Source: Luteimonas wenzhouensis
Lineage (GTDB): Bacteria; Pseudomonadota; Gammaproteobacteria; Xanthomonadales; Xanthomonadaceae
Assembly (NCBI RefSeq): GCF_007859305.1
Contig: NZ_VOHE01000003.1
Location: 434,001-498,000 of the forward strand
Direction of reading: 5' to 3'
Length of the DNA: 64,000 nt
Each line of letters begins with the position of its first letter. Within the stretch, counting starts at the first letter, position 1. A program made the position numbers and the translations under genes. Positions 49,727 through 58,976 of this stretch are shown piece after piece. The notes under the pieces were generated by a model. The model was given only the letters and a program-made list of their open reading frames with translations, was not told the origin of the DNA and searched no databases.

Positions 49727-51232
49727 TTACTGCATGGTCGGGATCACGAACGCGCTGCCGGCGGACGCGCCGCCCTTCGGCCAGCGCTGGGTGACGACCT
49801 TGGTGCGCGTGTAGAAGCGCACGCCGTCCATGCCGTACTGGTTGAGGTCGGCGAAGCCCGAGCGCTTCCAGCCGCCGAAGCTGTGGTAGGCCACCGGTAC
49901 CGGGATCGGCACGTTGATCCCGACCATGCCCACCTCGACCCGCTGCGCGAATTCGCGCGCGGCTTCGCCGCTGCGGGTGAAGATCGCGACACCGTTGCCG
50001 TACTGGTGCGCACTCGGCAGCGCCAGCGCCTGCTCGAAGCTGTCCGCGCGCACGATCTGCAGCACCGGGCCGAAGATCTCCTCGCGCCAGGCCGACATGT
50101 CGCTGGTCACGCGGTCGAACAGGGTTGGGCCGAGGAAGAAGCCGTCCTCGTGCCCCGGCAGCGAGAGGCCGCGGCCGTCGACGACCAGCTCCGCGCCTTC
50201 GTCGACGCCGGTCCGGATCCACTGTTCGATCCTGGCCTTGTGCGCGGCGGTGACGACCGGGCCGTAGTGCGCGTCGGGATCGGTGGACACGCCCACGCGC
50301 AGGTCGCCGATCGCCGTAACCAGCTTCTCGCGCAGCGCATCGGCCGTGGCTTCGCCGACCGGCACCACCACCGGCAGCGCCATGCAGCGCTCGCCGGCCG
50401 AACCGTAGGCGGCGCCGATGATGTCGGCCACGGCCTGGTCGAGGTCGGCGTCGGGCAGCACGATGCCGTGGTTCTTGGCGCCGCCCATGCACTGCACGCG
50501 CTTGCCGTGCTGCGCGCCGAGCGCGTACACCGTCTGCGCGATGTCGGAGGAGCCGACGAAGCTGACCGCCTTGATCTCCGGGTGGCGCACGATCGCCTCG
50601 ACGATCTCCCTGTCGCCCTGCACGACGTTGAGCACGCCCGGCGGCAGGCCGGCCTCGATCATCAGCTCGGCCAGCCGCAGCGGCACCGAGGGATCGCGCT
50701 CGGAGGGCTTGAGGATGAAGGCGTTGCCGCTGGCGATGGCCGGGCCGAACATCCACATCGGGATCATCGCCGGGAAGTTGAACGGGGTGATCCCGGCGAC
50801 CACGCCCAGCGGCTGCCGCAGCGAGTACACGTCGATGCCGGGGCCCGCGCCCTCGGTGTACTCCCCCTTGAGCAGGTGCGGGATGCCGCAGGCGAACTCG
50901 ATCACCTCCAGCCCGCGCTGGAGGTCGCCGCGCGCGTCTGAGATCACCTTGCCGTGCTCGGAGGCGAGCAGCCGGGCCAGCTCATCCATATGCGCCTCCA
51001 GCAGGCGCTTGAACTCGAACATCACCCGTGCCCGCCGCTGCGGGTTGACCTTCGCCCACGCCGGCTGCGCGGCAGCGGCGCTGGCCACGGCGCGCTCCAG
51101 CTCGCCGGCGCTGGCGAGCGACACCCTGGCCTGGACCCGGCCGGTGTTGGGATCGAAGACGTCGCCGTGGCGGCCGGAGGCGCCGGCGACGACCTGTCCG
51201 TCGATGAAATGTTCGATGCTGCGCATGCTCAT
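49727..51232 (-). CDS. mmsA: Methylmalonate-semialdehyde/malonate-semialdehyde dehydrogenase (CoA-acylating)
   Basis: A 501-residue CoA-dependent aldehyde dehydrogenase (IolA/MmsA). It converts malonate semialdehyde to acetyl-CoA and CO2, the final step of inositol catabolism. The nucleophile is Cys283 in AGERCMALP, and PFNFPAMIPMWMFGPA plus GGAKNHGIVLPD are diagnostic of the CoA-acylating subgroup. The ATG overlaps the iolB stop by 4 bp. Confidence 0.94.
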   Translation of the reverse strand: MSMRSIEHFIDGQVVAGASGRHGDVFDPNTGRVQARVSLASAGELERAVASAAAAQPAWAKVNPQRRARVMFEFKRLLEAHMDELARLLASEHGKVISDARGDLQRGLEVIEFACGIPHLLKGEYTEGAGPGIDVYSLRQPLGVVAGITPFNFPAMIPMWMFGPAIASGNAFILKPSERDPSVPLRLAELMIEAGLPPGVLNVVQGDREIVEAIVRHPEIKAVSFVGSSDIAQTVYALGAQHGKRVQCMGGAKNHGIVLPDADLDQAVADIIGAAYGSAGERCMALPVVVPVGEATADALREKLVTAIGDLRVGVSTDPDAHYGPVVTAAHKARIEQWIRTGVDEGAELVVDGRGLSLPGHEDGFFLGPTLFDRVTSDMSAWREEIFGPVLQIVRADSFEQALALPSAHQYGNGVAIFTRSGEAAREFAQRVEVGMVGINVPIPVPVAYHSFGGWKRSGFADLNQYGMDGVRFYTRTKVVTQRWPKGGASAGSAFVIPTMQ

Positions 51233-52047
51233 GCTTCCGGTGGGGGCGGGGCGACGATCCAGGCGTGGTCGGGATCGTTGCGGAACAGCCAGCGACGTTC
51301 GGGGCCGGCCATCACGTTGAGGTAGTAGAGGTCGTAGCCGTGCGCGGCGCCGACCGGGTGGTAGCCGCGCGGCACCAGCACCACGTCGCCGTCGCCGACG
51401 CTGAAGCTCTCGTCGAGCGAGCGGTCGTCGCTGTAGACGCGCTGGAAGGCGAAGCCCTGCGGCGGGTCGATGCGGTGGTAGTAGGTTTCCTCGAGCACGG
51501 TTTCCTCGCCGGGCACGGCGGTGTCGTGCTTGTGCGGCGGGTAGCTCGACCAGTGCCCGGCCGGCGTGATCACCTCGACCACCAGCAGGCCTTCCGCCGG
51601 CTCGGTCTCGGGCAGGATGTTGCGCACGTGGCGGGTGTTGGTGCCGCTGCCGCGGGTCTCGTGCGACATCCGCGTCTCGTCGATCAGGCGCGGCGTGCCG
51701 GCGCCGGTGCCGGGCGCGGTGCAGACCGCGAGCTCGACCTCGCCGCGCGCGGTCACGCCGTAGCGCATCCCGGCGGGCACGTAGACCGCGCCGGGCGCGC
51801 GATCCTCGAACGGCGAAGCGCGCCCGCCGATGGCGTCGTAGCGATGCTCGCCGGCGGTCACGTCGGCGCTGCCGCTGACCAGCACCAGGCAGGCTTCGCG
51901 CCCGTCCTCGCCGCCTTCGTAGCGCTGTCCGTCGGCGAGCCGCACCAGCCTGAACCCGACGTGCGACCAGCCGGCGCTGTCCGGAGTGATGTCGATGCAG
52001 GTGCCGTCGGCGGCCGGGTCCTGCGGGCGGATGCGCAGCCGGGACAT
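51229..52047 (-). CDS. iolB: 5-deoxy-glucuronate isomerase
   Basis: A 272-residue double cupin enzyme isomerising 5-deoxy-glucuronate to 2-deoxy-5-keto-gluconate. Metal-binding YPPHKHDT with LEETYYHRI and the GYHPVGAAHGYDLYYLNVMAGPERRW C-terminus are typical. Stop and start codons overlap with mmsA (4 bp) and with iolE (1 base), so translation is coupled. Confidence 0.94.
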   Translation of the reverse strand: MSRLRIRPQDPAADGTCIDITPDSAGWSHVGFRLVRLADGQRYEGGEDGREACLVLVSGSADVTAGEHRYDAIGGRASPFEDRAPGAVYVPAGMRYGVTARGEVELAVCTAPGTGAGTPRLIDETRMSHETRGSGTNTRHVRNILPETEPAEGLLVVEVITPAGHWSSYPPHKHDTAVPGEETVLEETYYHRIDPPQGFAFQRVYSDDRSLDESFSVGDGDVVLVPRGYHPVGAAHGYDLYYLNVMAGPERRWLFRNDPDHAWIVAPPPPEA

Positions 52048-52937
52048 CAGACCAGCCCCGCCTTTGCCGCCTCGGCCTTCAGCGTGCGCAGTCCGAGTTC
52101 GGCGTAGGGTTTCGGTGCGGCGATGGCCGGGTCCTGCTCGGCCTCGATCACGATCCAGCCCGAATAGCCGATGTCGACCAGCGCGCGCATCACCTCGCCG
52201 TAGTCGATGCCGCCGTCGCCGGGCACGGTGAACATGCCGCCGAGCACGCCGTCGAGGAAGCTGGCGCCGCCGTCGCGCAGCCGGACGAAGGTGTCGGCGC
52301 GGAAATCCTTGCAGTGCACGTGGGCGATGCGCGCCGGGTGTTGGCGGATCACGCCGAGATAGTCGACGCCGCCGAGCGCGGCGTGGCCGGTGTCGAGGGT
52401 GAAGCCGACCGAGGCGCCGGTGTGGCGGATGAAGGCGTCCACGTCGTCGGCGCGCTCGACCACGGTGCCCAGGTGGTGGTGGTAGGCGAACTTCAGGCCC
52501 TGGCCGGCGACGTAGTCGGCGACGGCGGTCATGCGTTCGCCGAAGCGCGGCCAGTCGCCGTCGGCCAGCCGCGGTGCGGCAGTGAGCGGGACGCTGCGGT
52601 CGCCGTGCACGGCGTTGCTGGTCTCGGCGAACACGAACACCGCGCTGCCCATCGCCTTGAGCAGCTGCAGGTGCGGCTGCAACGCGGCGATCTCGGCCTC
52701 GGCATCCTGCACCAGCAGCGAGCCGCTGTACCAGCCGCCGATCAGGCCGAGGCCATAGCCGTCGAGCAGCGGCTTGAGCACCGCGGCGTCGCGCGGGAAC
52801 CTGCCGCCGAGTTCGACGCCTTCGAAGCCGACGTCGCGAATGTCGGCCAGGATGCTCTCCAGCGGCGTGTCGCCGCCGAGCTCGGGCATGTCGTCGTTGG
52901 CCCAGGCGATGGGGCTGACGCCGAAGCGGATGCTCAT
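52047..52937 (-). CDS. iolE: Inosose dehydratase (IolE-like TIM barrel)
   Basis: A 296-residue xylose-isomerase-like TIM barrel. It dehydrates 2-keto-myo-inositol to 3D-(3,5/4)-trihydroxycyclohexane-1,2-dione. IolE blocks include FGVSPIAWANDDMPELGGDTPLE-type N-terminus, GFEGVELGGRFP, KFAYHHHLGTVVE, GFTLDTGHAALGG, HVHCKDFR and PGDGGIDY. It overlaps iolD by 4 bp and iolB by one base. Confidence 0.93.
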   Translation of the reverse strand: MSIRFGVSPIAWANDDMPELGGDTPLESILADIRDVGFEGVELGGRFPRDAAVLKPLLDGYGLGLIGGWYSGSLLVQDAEAEIAALQPHLQLLKAMGSAVFVFAETSNAVHGDRSVPLTAAPRLADGDWPRFGERMTAVADYVAGQGLKFAYHHHLGTVVERADDVDAFIRHTGASVGFTLDTGHAALGGVDYLGVIRQHPARIAHVHCKDFRADTFVRLRDGGASFLDGVLGGMFTVPGDGGIDYGEVMRALVDIGYSGWIVIEAEQDPAIAAPKPYAELGLRTLKAEAAKAGLV

Positions 52938-54784
52938 GACAGGTCCCTCTTCATGCGGATGCGTCGTTCGTAGTCGCGTCGCGCGGCGGCAACCTGCGGG
53001 CGTTCGGACACCTCGGGCACCGCCACGTCCCACCACCAGCCGCCGGCCTCGGTGGTCTTCAGCGGATCGGTGTCGATCACCACCACGCTGCTGCGGTCGG
53101 CGGCGCGGGCGCGCGCCAGCGCGGCGCGCAGCTCGCCCAGCGTGGACGCCTTCTCGGCCAGCGCGCCGAGGCTGCGCGCGTGCGCGACGAAGTCGATCTC
53201 GGGCAGGATCTCGTGGCGCGCGTCGGCCAGCAGGTTGTTGAAGCCGGGGCTGCCGGTGGCCTGCTGCAGGCGGTTGATGCAGCCGAAGCCGCGGTTGTCG
53301 AGCAGCACCACGACCAGTTTCAGGCCGAGCATCACCGAGGTGGCGAGCTCGGAGTTCATCATCAGGTAGCTGCCGTCGCCGACCATCACCACCACCTCGC
53401 GCTCCGGCGCAGCCAGCTTCACGCCCAGGCCGCCGGCGATCTCGTAGCCCATGCACGAGTAGCCGTACTCGAGGTGGTAGCCGTCGCTGCGCGTGGTGCG
53501 CCACAGCTTGTGCAGTTCGCCCGGCAGGCCGCCGGCGGCGCAGACCACGATCGCGTCGTCGTCGAACGAGGACTGGACCGCGCCGATCACCTGGGCGTCG
53601 CTGGGCAGGACGGTGTCGTCGTCGCCGGCGGTGGCGTCCGCGACCGCGGCGTTCCACTGCGCCACCGCCTCGTGATCCACGCCCTGCGCGCAGCGCCAGC
53701 CGGCGAGCGCGCCGTCGAGGGCCTCGATCACCGAGCGCGCATCGCCAACCACGGGCGCGGCGCCGTGCTTGTGCGCGTCGAAGGCCTGCACGTTGACCTG
53801 GAACAGCCGCGCCTGCGGGAACAGGCTGCGCGAGCCGGTGGTGAAGTCCTGCAGGCGGGTGCCGATGCCGATCACCAGGTCGGCGGCGCTGGCGGCCGCG
53901 TTGGCGGCGGAGGAGCCGGTCACGCCGATGGCGCCGAGCGCGTTCGCATGGTTCCAGGGCAGGGCGCCCTTGCCGGCCTGGGTCTCCGCCACCGGCAGGC
54001 CGGTGCGCTGCGCGAACGCCGCGAGCGCGGTTTCGGCGCCGCTGTACAGCACGCCGCCGCCGGCGACCAGCAGCGGACGCTTCGCGCCGCGCAGCGCCTC
54101 GGCGAGCGCGGCGAGCTCGCGCGGATCCGCGGGCTGCCGGCGCGGATGCCAGACGCGGCGCGAGAAGAAGTCCGCCGGCCAGTCGAAGGCCTCGGCCTGC
54201 ACGTCCTGGCAGAACGCCAGGGTGACCGGCCCGCAGGTGGCCGGGTCGAGCATCGTCGCCAGCGCCCTGGGCAGCGAGTCCAGCAGCTGCTCGGGACGCA
54301 CGATGCGGTCGAACCAGCGCGAGACGGGGCGGAAGCAGTCGTTGGCCGAGACCGTGGCGTCGGCGAAGTCCTCGACCTGCTGCAGCACCGGGTCCGGCCG
54401 GCGGCTGGCGTAGACGTCGCCAGGGAGCAGCAGCAACGGCAGGCGGTTGACGTGGGCGAGCGCCGCGGCGGTGACCATGTTGGTCGCGCCGGGGCCGATG
54501 GACGTGGTGCACACCATTGCCCGCCTGCGCCGCATCTGCTTGGCGTAGGCGACGGCGGCATGGGCCATGCCCTGCTCGTTGTGCGCGCGGAAGGTCGGCA
54601 GCGCGTCGCCGGCCGCGTGCAGCGCCTCGCCGAGCGCGGCGACGTTGCCGTGCCCGAAGATCGCCCAGGCGCCGGCGAAGTAGGGCACCTGCTCGCTGTG
54701 GATGACCACGTGCTGGGCCGCCAGCCAGCGCACGGTGGCCTGGGCGGCGGTGAGTCGGACGGTGCGGCCGGGGTTCGTGTCCAT
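52934..54784 (-). CDS. iolD: 3D-(3,5/4)-trihydroxycyclohexane-1,2-dione hydrolase
   Basis: A 616-residue thiamine-diphosphate enzyme that opens the inositol ring to 5-deoxy-glucuronate. It has the three TPP-family domains: N-terminal VRLTAAQATVRWLAAQHV with IFGHGNVAALGEAL, a central region, and the C-terminal diphosphate site VVMVGDGSYLMMNSEL. The ATG at 54784 is one base after the iolC stop. Confidence 0.95.
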   Translation of the reverse strand: MDTNPGRTVRLTAAQATVRWLAAQHVVIHSEQVPYFAGAWAIFGHGNVAALGEALHAAGDALPTFRAHNEQGMAHAAVAYAKQMRRRRAMVCTTSIGPGATNMVTAAALAHVNRLPLLLLPGDVYASRRPDPVLQQVEDFADATVSANDCFRPVSRWFDRIVRPEQLLDSLPRALATMLDPATCGPVTLAFCQDVQAEAFDWPADFFSRRVWHPRRQPADPRELAALAEALRGAKRPLLVAGGGVLYSGAETALAAFAQRTGLPVAETQAGKGALPWNHANALGAIGVTGSSAANAAASAADLVIGIGTRLQDFTTGSRSLFPQARLFQVNVQAFDAHKHGAAPVVGDARSVIEALDGALAGWRCAQGVDHEAVAQWNAAVADATAGDDDTVLPSDAQVIGAVQSSFDDDAIVVCAAGGLPGELHKLWRTTRSDGYHLEYGYSCMGYEIAGGLGVKLAAPEREVVVMVGDGSYLMMNSELATSVMLGLKLVVVLLDNRGFGCINRLQQATGSPGFNNLLADARHEILPEIDFVAHARSLGALAEKASTLGELRAALARARAADRSSVVVIDTDPLKTTEAGGWWWDVAVPEVSERPQVAAARRDYERRIRMKRDLS

Positions 54785-54785
54785 G

Positions 54786-56723
54786 TCAGGCAGTCTCGCG
54801 GATCGCCTGCGTTTGCGCCCGCCGCTTCGCATCGCGCCAGGCCTCGACCAGGACCGAGAAGCGCCGCGCGAGGTCGTCGATCGCCGCATCGTCGTCGATC
54901 GCGCCGCGCAGCCACTGCTCGGCGGTATCGGCGAAGATGGTGCGGCCCACCGCGAAGCCCTTGACGATCGGCGACTGCGCGGCGGCGGCGAACGAGGCCA
55001 CCAGCTCGTCCGGCGGCGCCGACATGCCAAGCAGCACCACGCCGCGGCAGTGCGGGTCGTGTTCGAGGATGGCGGCCTCGATGTTGCGCCAGGTGGCGGC
55101 GCGGCCGTCGGGCTCGAGCTTCCACCAGTCCGGGCGCATGCCGAGCTGGTACAGGCGCCGGATCGCGCGCGCCGCGGTGTCCTCGTCCACGGCGCCGCCG
55201 CGCGAGGCGATGATCTCGACCAGCAGCTCGTGCCGGGTCTTGCGCGCGGCGTCCTGCAGGCGCAGCAGCTGGCGCTCCTGGCGCTCGCGCAGCTCCGGCG
55301 GGTCGTCGGGATGGTAGAGCGCCAGGCACTTGACCACGTGGCTGGCCGGCCAGGTGAGCAGTTCGGTCGCCACGTCCGGCGAGGACTCGAATTCGAGCGG
55401 GCGCGAGCCCGGCAGCTCGATTGGGCGCCCGATCCAGTACGGATACGCGGCCGCGGTCTCCAGTGCGCGCATCCCGAAGCGGCCGTCGAGCAGGACCCCG
55501 AAGCCGGGGTCGCCGCCGGCCACGCGGTCCACCGCGCGCACCGCCAGCGACTTGAACGCGGCGATCCGCTCGGGCGCCGCGCCGGTGCGTTCGCACAGCG
55601 CCTCGAACTGGCTGCGGTGGTCCATCGCCAGGACGGTCAGGGACGGGTATGCACCGACCCGGGTGCTGGCCCAGTGCAGGTGCTCGAGCGCCCGGTCCTC
55701 GCGCAGCCGGTACGGCCGCTCGCCGCCGTGCAGGAACGCCTGCAGCTCTTCCCAGGTGGGCATCGCCGGCGAGCAGCCGTGGCGCGAGACCACGATGGCG
55801 CCACAGGCGTTGGCCCACTCGCAGCACTGCGCCAGCGGCGCCTCGCGCAGCCAGCCGCGCAGGAAGCCGGCCATGAACGCATCGCCCGCGCCGAGCACGT
55901 TGAACACTTCCACCGCGAAGCCGCGGCCGACCACGCCCTCGTCGAGGCTGTCGGGAATCTCGCCGGGGAACGCCGAACAACCCTGCGCGCCGCGCTTGCA
56001 CACGAGCAGGGCGGGGCTGCGCTCGCGGATCGCGCGCAGCGCGGCGATGGTGTCGGTGCTGCCGCCGAGGATGTGTACCTCCTCTTCGGTGCCGACGATC
56101 AGGTCGCACAGCGGCAGCACCTGCTGCAGGCGGGCGGTGACGCCGGCGTCGGCCACGAAGCGGTTCTCGCCCGCGTCCTTCCCGGTCAGGCCCCACAGCA
56201 CCGGGCGGTAGTCGATGTCGAACACCACCTTGCCGCCGGCCGCGCGCGCCAGCTCGCAGGCCCTGAGCGAGGCGGCGAACACGCCCGGCTGCGACAGGTG
56301 GGTGCCGTTGATCAGCACCGCGCGCGCGGAGGCGACCAGGGCCGGGTCGACGTCGTCGGCGACCAGCGCCATGTCGGCGCAGTTCTCGCGGTAGAACAAC
56401 AGCGGGAAGGTGTCCGGGTCGCGGATGCCGAGGAAGGCCAGCGCGGTCAGCCGCTCCGGGTCCGGGACCACGCCGCGGGTGTCCACGCCCTCGCGGACCA
56501 GCTGCTCGCGAATGAAGCGGCCGAAATGGTCCTCGCCGACGCGGGTCAGCAGGCCCGTGCGCAGGCCCAGGCGCGAGGCGCCGACCGCGGTATTGGTGGG
56601 GCTGCCGCCGATGTACTTGGCGAACGACAGCATGTCCTCCAGCCGGCCGCCGGTCTGCTCGCCATACAGGTCCACGCAGGACCGCCCGATCGCGATCAGA
56701 TCCAGCCTCTCCGCCTTCGCCAT
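54786..56723 (-). CDS. iolC: Bifunctional 5-dehydro-2-deoxygluconokinase / DKGP aldolase (IolC-DUF2090 fusion)
   Basis: A 645-residue fusion. Residues 1-325 form a PfkB/ribokinase-type sugar kinase (IAIGRSCVDLYGEQ, GGSPTNTAVGASRLG, and the catalytic NVLGAGDAFMAGFL). Residues about 335-635 are the DUF2090 aldolase-like domain (LAMDHRSQFEAL, WWKLEP, VLLGMSAP, VKGFAVGRTIF). The kinase makes 2-deoxy-5-keto-gluconate 6-phosphate and the second domain is thought to cleave it, which explains the absence of a separate iolJ. GAGGAG lies upstream of ATG 56723. First gene of the iol operon. Confidence 0.94.
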   Translation of the reverse strand: MAKAERLDLIAIGRSCVDLYGEQTGGRLEDMLSFAKYIGGSPTNTAVGASRLGLRTGLLTRVGEDHFGRFIREQLVREGVDTRGVVPDPERLTALAFLGIRDPDTFPLLFYRENCADMALVADDVDPALVASARAVLINGTHLSQPGVFAASLRACELARAAGGKVVFDIDYRPVLWGLTGKDAGENRFVADAGVTARLQQVLPLCDLIVGTEEEVHILGGSTDTIAALRAIRERSPALLVCKRGAQGCSAFPGEIPDSLDEGVVGRGFAVEVFNVLGAGDAFMAGFLRGWLREAPLAQCCEWANACGAIVVSRHGCSPAMPTWEELQAFLHGGERPYRLREDRALEHLHWASTRVGAYPSLTVLAMDHRSQFEALCERTGAAPERIAAFKSLAVRAVDRVAGGDPGFGVLLDGRFGMRALETAAAYPYWIGRPIELPGSRPLEFESSPDVATELLTWPASHVVKCLALYHPDDPPELRERQERQLLRLQDAARKTRHELLVEIIASRGGAVDEDTAARAIRRLYQLGMRPDWWKLEPDGRAATWRNIEAAILEHDPHCRGVVLLGMSAPPDELVASFAAAAQSPIVKGFAVGRTIFADTAEQWLRGAIDDDAAIDDLARRFSVLVEAWRDAKRRAQTQAIRETA

Positions 56724-56759
56724 CACCGACGCTCCTCTGGCCGGGTGGTACGCCCCGGT

Positions 56760-56790
56760 TTTGTAAAATCTATTCTATTTTTATTGAATG
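56760..56790 (-). promoter_or_regulatory. AT-rich iol promoter with an RpiR-type repeat
   Basis: Upstream of iolC a run of AT-rich DNA contains ATTCTATT at 56772 and TTATTGAA just after. The same ATTCTATTG word occurs twice in the RpiR/iolG divergent region. It is likely the iolC promoter and an operator for the nearby RpiR regulator. The remainder of 56791-56943 shows no gene. Confidence 0.5.
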
Positions 56791-56943
56791 AGCAAGATCT
56801 GTTTCATTCTCTTTCTACCGGGGAAGGCGCCTGCCGGCTGCGGCGTCGTCCAAGCATGGATCGATCCGTTCGAATGCCGCAGCCCTCCCGGCCCGCGCCC
56901 ATTCCGGCCCGGAACCGGCCCCTGCCGTCTAAACGGCGGGCCC

Positions 56944-57837
56944 TTACTTCCTGCCCGGCCGCCGCTTCGTCCCCAGCGCCGAGGCGTTGCGGGTGGCGGT
57001 GGCGGTGGAGAAGGCGTAGGAGATCACCAGCGCCTGCGCCAGACACATGGAGGCCGACAGCGAGCGGAACTTGCGGATCTCCGCCTCCCTGACCTGCAGC
57101 ACCAGGGTCGCCGGCTTGGCCACCGGGCTGACCGGGCTGTCGCTGATCGACAGCACCTTGCAGTGGTTGTCCACCGCGGCATCGATCAGGTGCACCGCCT
57201 CCTCGGCGTAGGGCTGGTAGCTGACCACCAGCAGCAGGTCGTCGCGGGTGATGCCGTGGATCTGCTGCCGGGTCATGCCGCCGACGCTGTCGATGAACAC
57301 GGTCTTCTTGTCCACCTGGTGCAGCGAGTAGGCCAGGTAGGCCGCCACCGGGAAGGAGCGCCGGAAGCCGGCGACGAACACGGTGTTGGCCTGGGCGATC
57401 AGCTTCACCGCCTCGGTCAGCTGCTTCCTGTCGATCGCGTCGCCCAGGTGCTTGAGCGCCAGCACGTTGCCCTCGACGAACTCCGACAGCACCTGGGCCG
57501 GGTCGCCCACGCCCTTGCCGTCGACGGCCTTGCTGAACTCGCGGATGCGCTCGCCGTAGCCGAGCGAGGCGTTGGCCGAGAGCAGGCCGTCGCGCAGCAC
57601 CCGCTGCATCTGGGTGGCGCCGTCGAAACCGAACGACTTGGCGAAGCGCACGATCGCCGAGGGTTGTACCTCGCAGCGCCCCGACAGTACCGACAGGGTC
57701 TCCAGCGCCACCGTGTTGGGCTCGTCCAGCACGTAGCGCGCGATCTGCTTGAGCCGCTTGCTCAGGCCGTCGTAGCGGGCCAGGATCGCCTCGCGCAGTT
57801 CCTCGGCGCTGGCCGGCGGGGGGGTCGGTTCGGACAT
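56944..57837 (-). CDS. RpiR-family transcriptional regulator of inositol genes
   Basis: A 297-residue regulator with an N-terminal RpiR helix-turn-helix (KRLKQIARYVLDEPNTVALETLSVLSGRCEVQPSAIVRFAKSFGF) and a C-terminal SIS sugar-phosphate isomerase domain (ANTVFVAGFRRSFPVAAYLAY, DDLLLVVSYQPYAEEAVHLI). SIS domains sense phosphosugars, and IolR regulators of this type respond to 2-deoxy-5-keto-gluconate 6-phosphate. It sits between iolC and iolG1 and is divergent from the latter. ATG 57837 is used because the codons before it run into operator-like DNA. Confidence 0.92.
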   Translation of the reverse strand: MSEPTPPPASAEELREAILARYDGLSKRLKQIARYVLDEPNTVALETLSVLSGRCEVQPSAIVRFAKSFGFDGATQMQRVLRDGLLSANASLGYGERIREFSKAVDGKGVGDPAQVLSEFVEGNVLALKHLGDAIDRKQLTEAVKLIAQANTVFVAGFRRSFPVAAYLAYSLHQVDKKTVFIDSVGGMTRQQIHGITRDDLLLVVSYQPYAEEAVHLIDAAVDNHCKVLSISDSPVSPVAKPATLVLQVREAEIRKFRSLSASMCLAQALVISYAFSTATATRNASALGTKRRPGRK

Positions 57838-57912
57838 CGTCGCTGCCTCTGGGTCGTTGCGTCGCCGGTCGCGGCAGTGTCCTGCAAAAAGATGGAGCGC
57901 GGCCAGATTTCC

Positions 57913-57958
57913 GGGAATTCTATTGATTTTCAATATGGAAATTATATTCTATTGAAAA
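57913..57958. promoter_or_regulatory. AT-rich divergent rpiR/iolG operator region
   Basis: ATTCTATTGA occurs at 57917-57926 and 57946-57955. ATTGA-TTT-TCAAT (57922-57934) is a perfect dyad, and GGAA-N6-TTCT (57937-57950) nearly matches the GGAA-N6-TTCC site described for rhizobial IolR. These are the most AT-rich bases in the window and probably hold both promoters and the regulator's sites. Confidence 0.6.
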
Positions 57959-57977
57959 CCGGGTGCGGGAGAGTCGC

Positions 57978-58976
57978 GTGACGCGGATCGACGTGGTGCT
58001 CATCGGCGCCGGCCGCATGGGCCAGGTGCACGGAGCCAATGCCGCCCGCACCCCGGGCCTGCGCCTGCGCTACGTGGTCGACCCGCGGCCCGAGGCGGCC
58101 CGGGCCATGGCCGCAGCCACCGGCGCCGATCCGGCAAGCCTGGAGCAGGCGCTGACCGACCCGGACGTGGGCGGCGTGCTTGTGTGCAGCTCGACCGACC
58201 AGCACCTGGACAACGCGCTGCAGGCGGTCGCGGCCGGCAAGGCGGTGTTCTGCGAGAAGCCGATCGACCTGGACCTGGGCAAGGTGCTGGCCGCGCAGCC
58301 GCGCTTCGAAGGGGCGCGCTTCCTGCTCGGCTTCAACCGCCGCCACGATCCGCATTTCCGCGCGCTCAAGCGCCGCGTCGACGCGGGCGCGGTCGGGGCG
58401 CTGGAAAGCCTGCACATCGTCAACCACGACCCGGCCGCGCCGCCGCCGCACTTCATCCCCACCAGCGGCGGGCTGTTCAAGGACTTCACCATCCACGACC
58501 TCGACATGGCGCGCTGGCTGCTGGGCGAGGAACCGGCCGAAGTGTTCGCGACCGCGAGCTGCCTGGTCGATCCAGAGATCGGCCGGCTGGGTGACGTCGA
58601 TACCGCGCGCACCGTGCTGCGCACCGCGAGCGGGCGGCTGTGCGTGATCTCCAACACCCGCCGCAGCGGCTACGGCTACGACCAGCGCATCGAGGCCTTC
58701 GGCTCGGCGGGCATGATCGCGGCGGGCAACGTCTCGCGCGATACCGTGCAGGTCCTCGGCGAGTCCGGCGCGACCGCGGCGCCGATAGCCCGGGACTTCC
58801 CCGAGCGCTACGCCGAGTCCTACCGCGCGCAGATTGCGCACTTCGCCGAGGTCGCGCACGGGCGCGCGACCCCGGCTTCCGGTTACGCCGACGGCGTCGC
58901 CGCGCTCGCGCTGGCCGAGGCCTGCCAGCGCTCGATGCGCGAAGGCCGCACCATTTCCTTGCAGGAGACACGCTGA
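57978..58976 (+). CDS. iolG: Inositol 2-dehydrogenase (IolG family), first copy
   Basis: A 332-residue Gfo/Idh/MocA-family NAD-dependent dehydrogenase that oxidises myo-inositol to 2-keto-myo-inositol. It has the Rossmann motif VVLIGAGRMGQVHGAN, the catalytic-lysine region FCEKPIDLDL, and FKDFTIHDLDMARWLL containing the Asp/His pair. The GTG start at 57978 has GGGAGAG before it; GTG 57963 is an alternative. The stop overlaps the next iolG start (TGATG). Confidence 0.92.
   Translation: MTRIDVVLIGAGRMGQVHGANAARTPGLRLRYVVDPRPEAARAMAAATGADPASLEQALTDPDVGGVLVCSSTDQHLDNALQAVAAGKAVFCEKPIDLDLGKVLAAQPRFEGARFLLGFNRRHDPHFRALKRRVDAGAVGALESLHIVNHDPAAPPPHFIPTSGGLFKDFTIHDLDMARWLLGEEPAEVFATASCLVDPEIGRLGDVDTARTVLRTASGRLCVISNTRRSGYGYDQRIEAFGSAGMIAAGNVSRDTVQVLGESGATAAPIARDFPERYAESYRAQIAHFAEVAHGRATPASGYADGVAALALAEACQRSMREGRTISLQETR

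Noticed and set aside
53180-54964. Plus-strand open frame of 594 codons opposite iolD
   Set aside because: It is antisense to an intact iolD gene; its composition is the usual mirror of GC-rich coding DNA.
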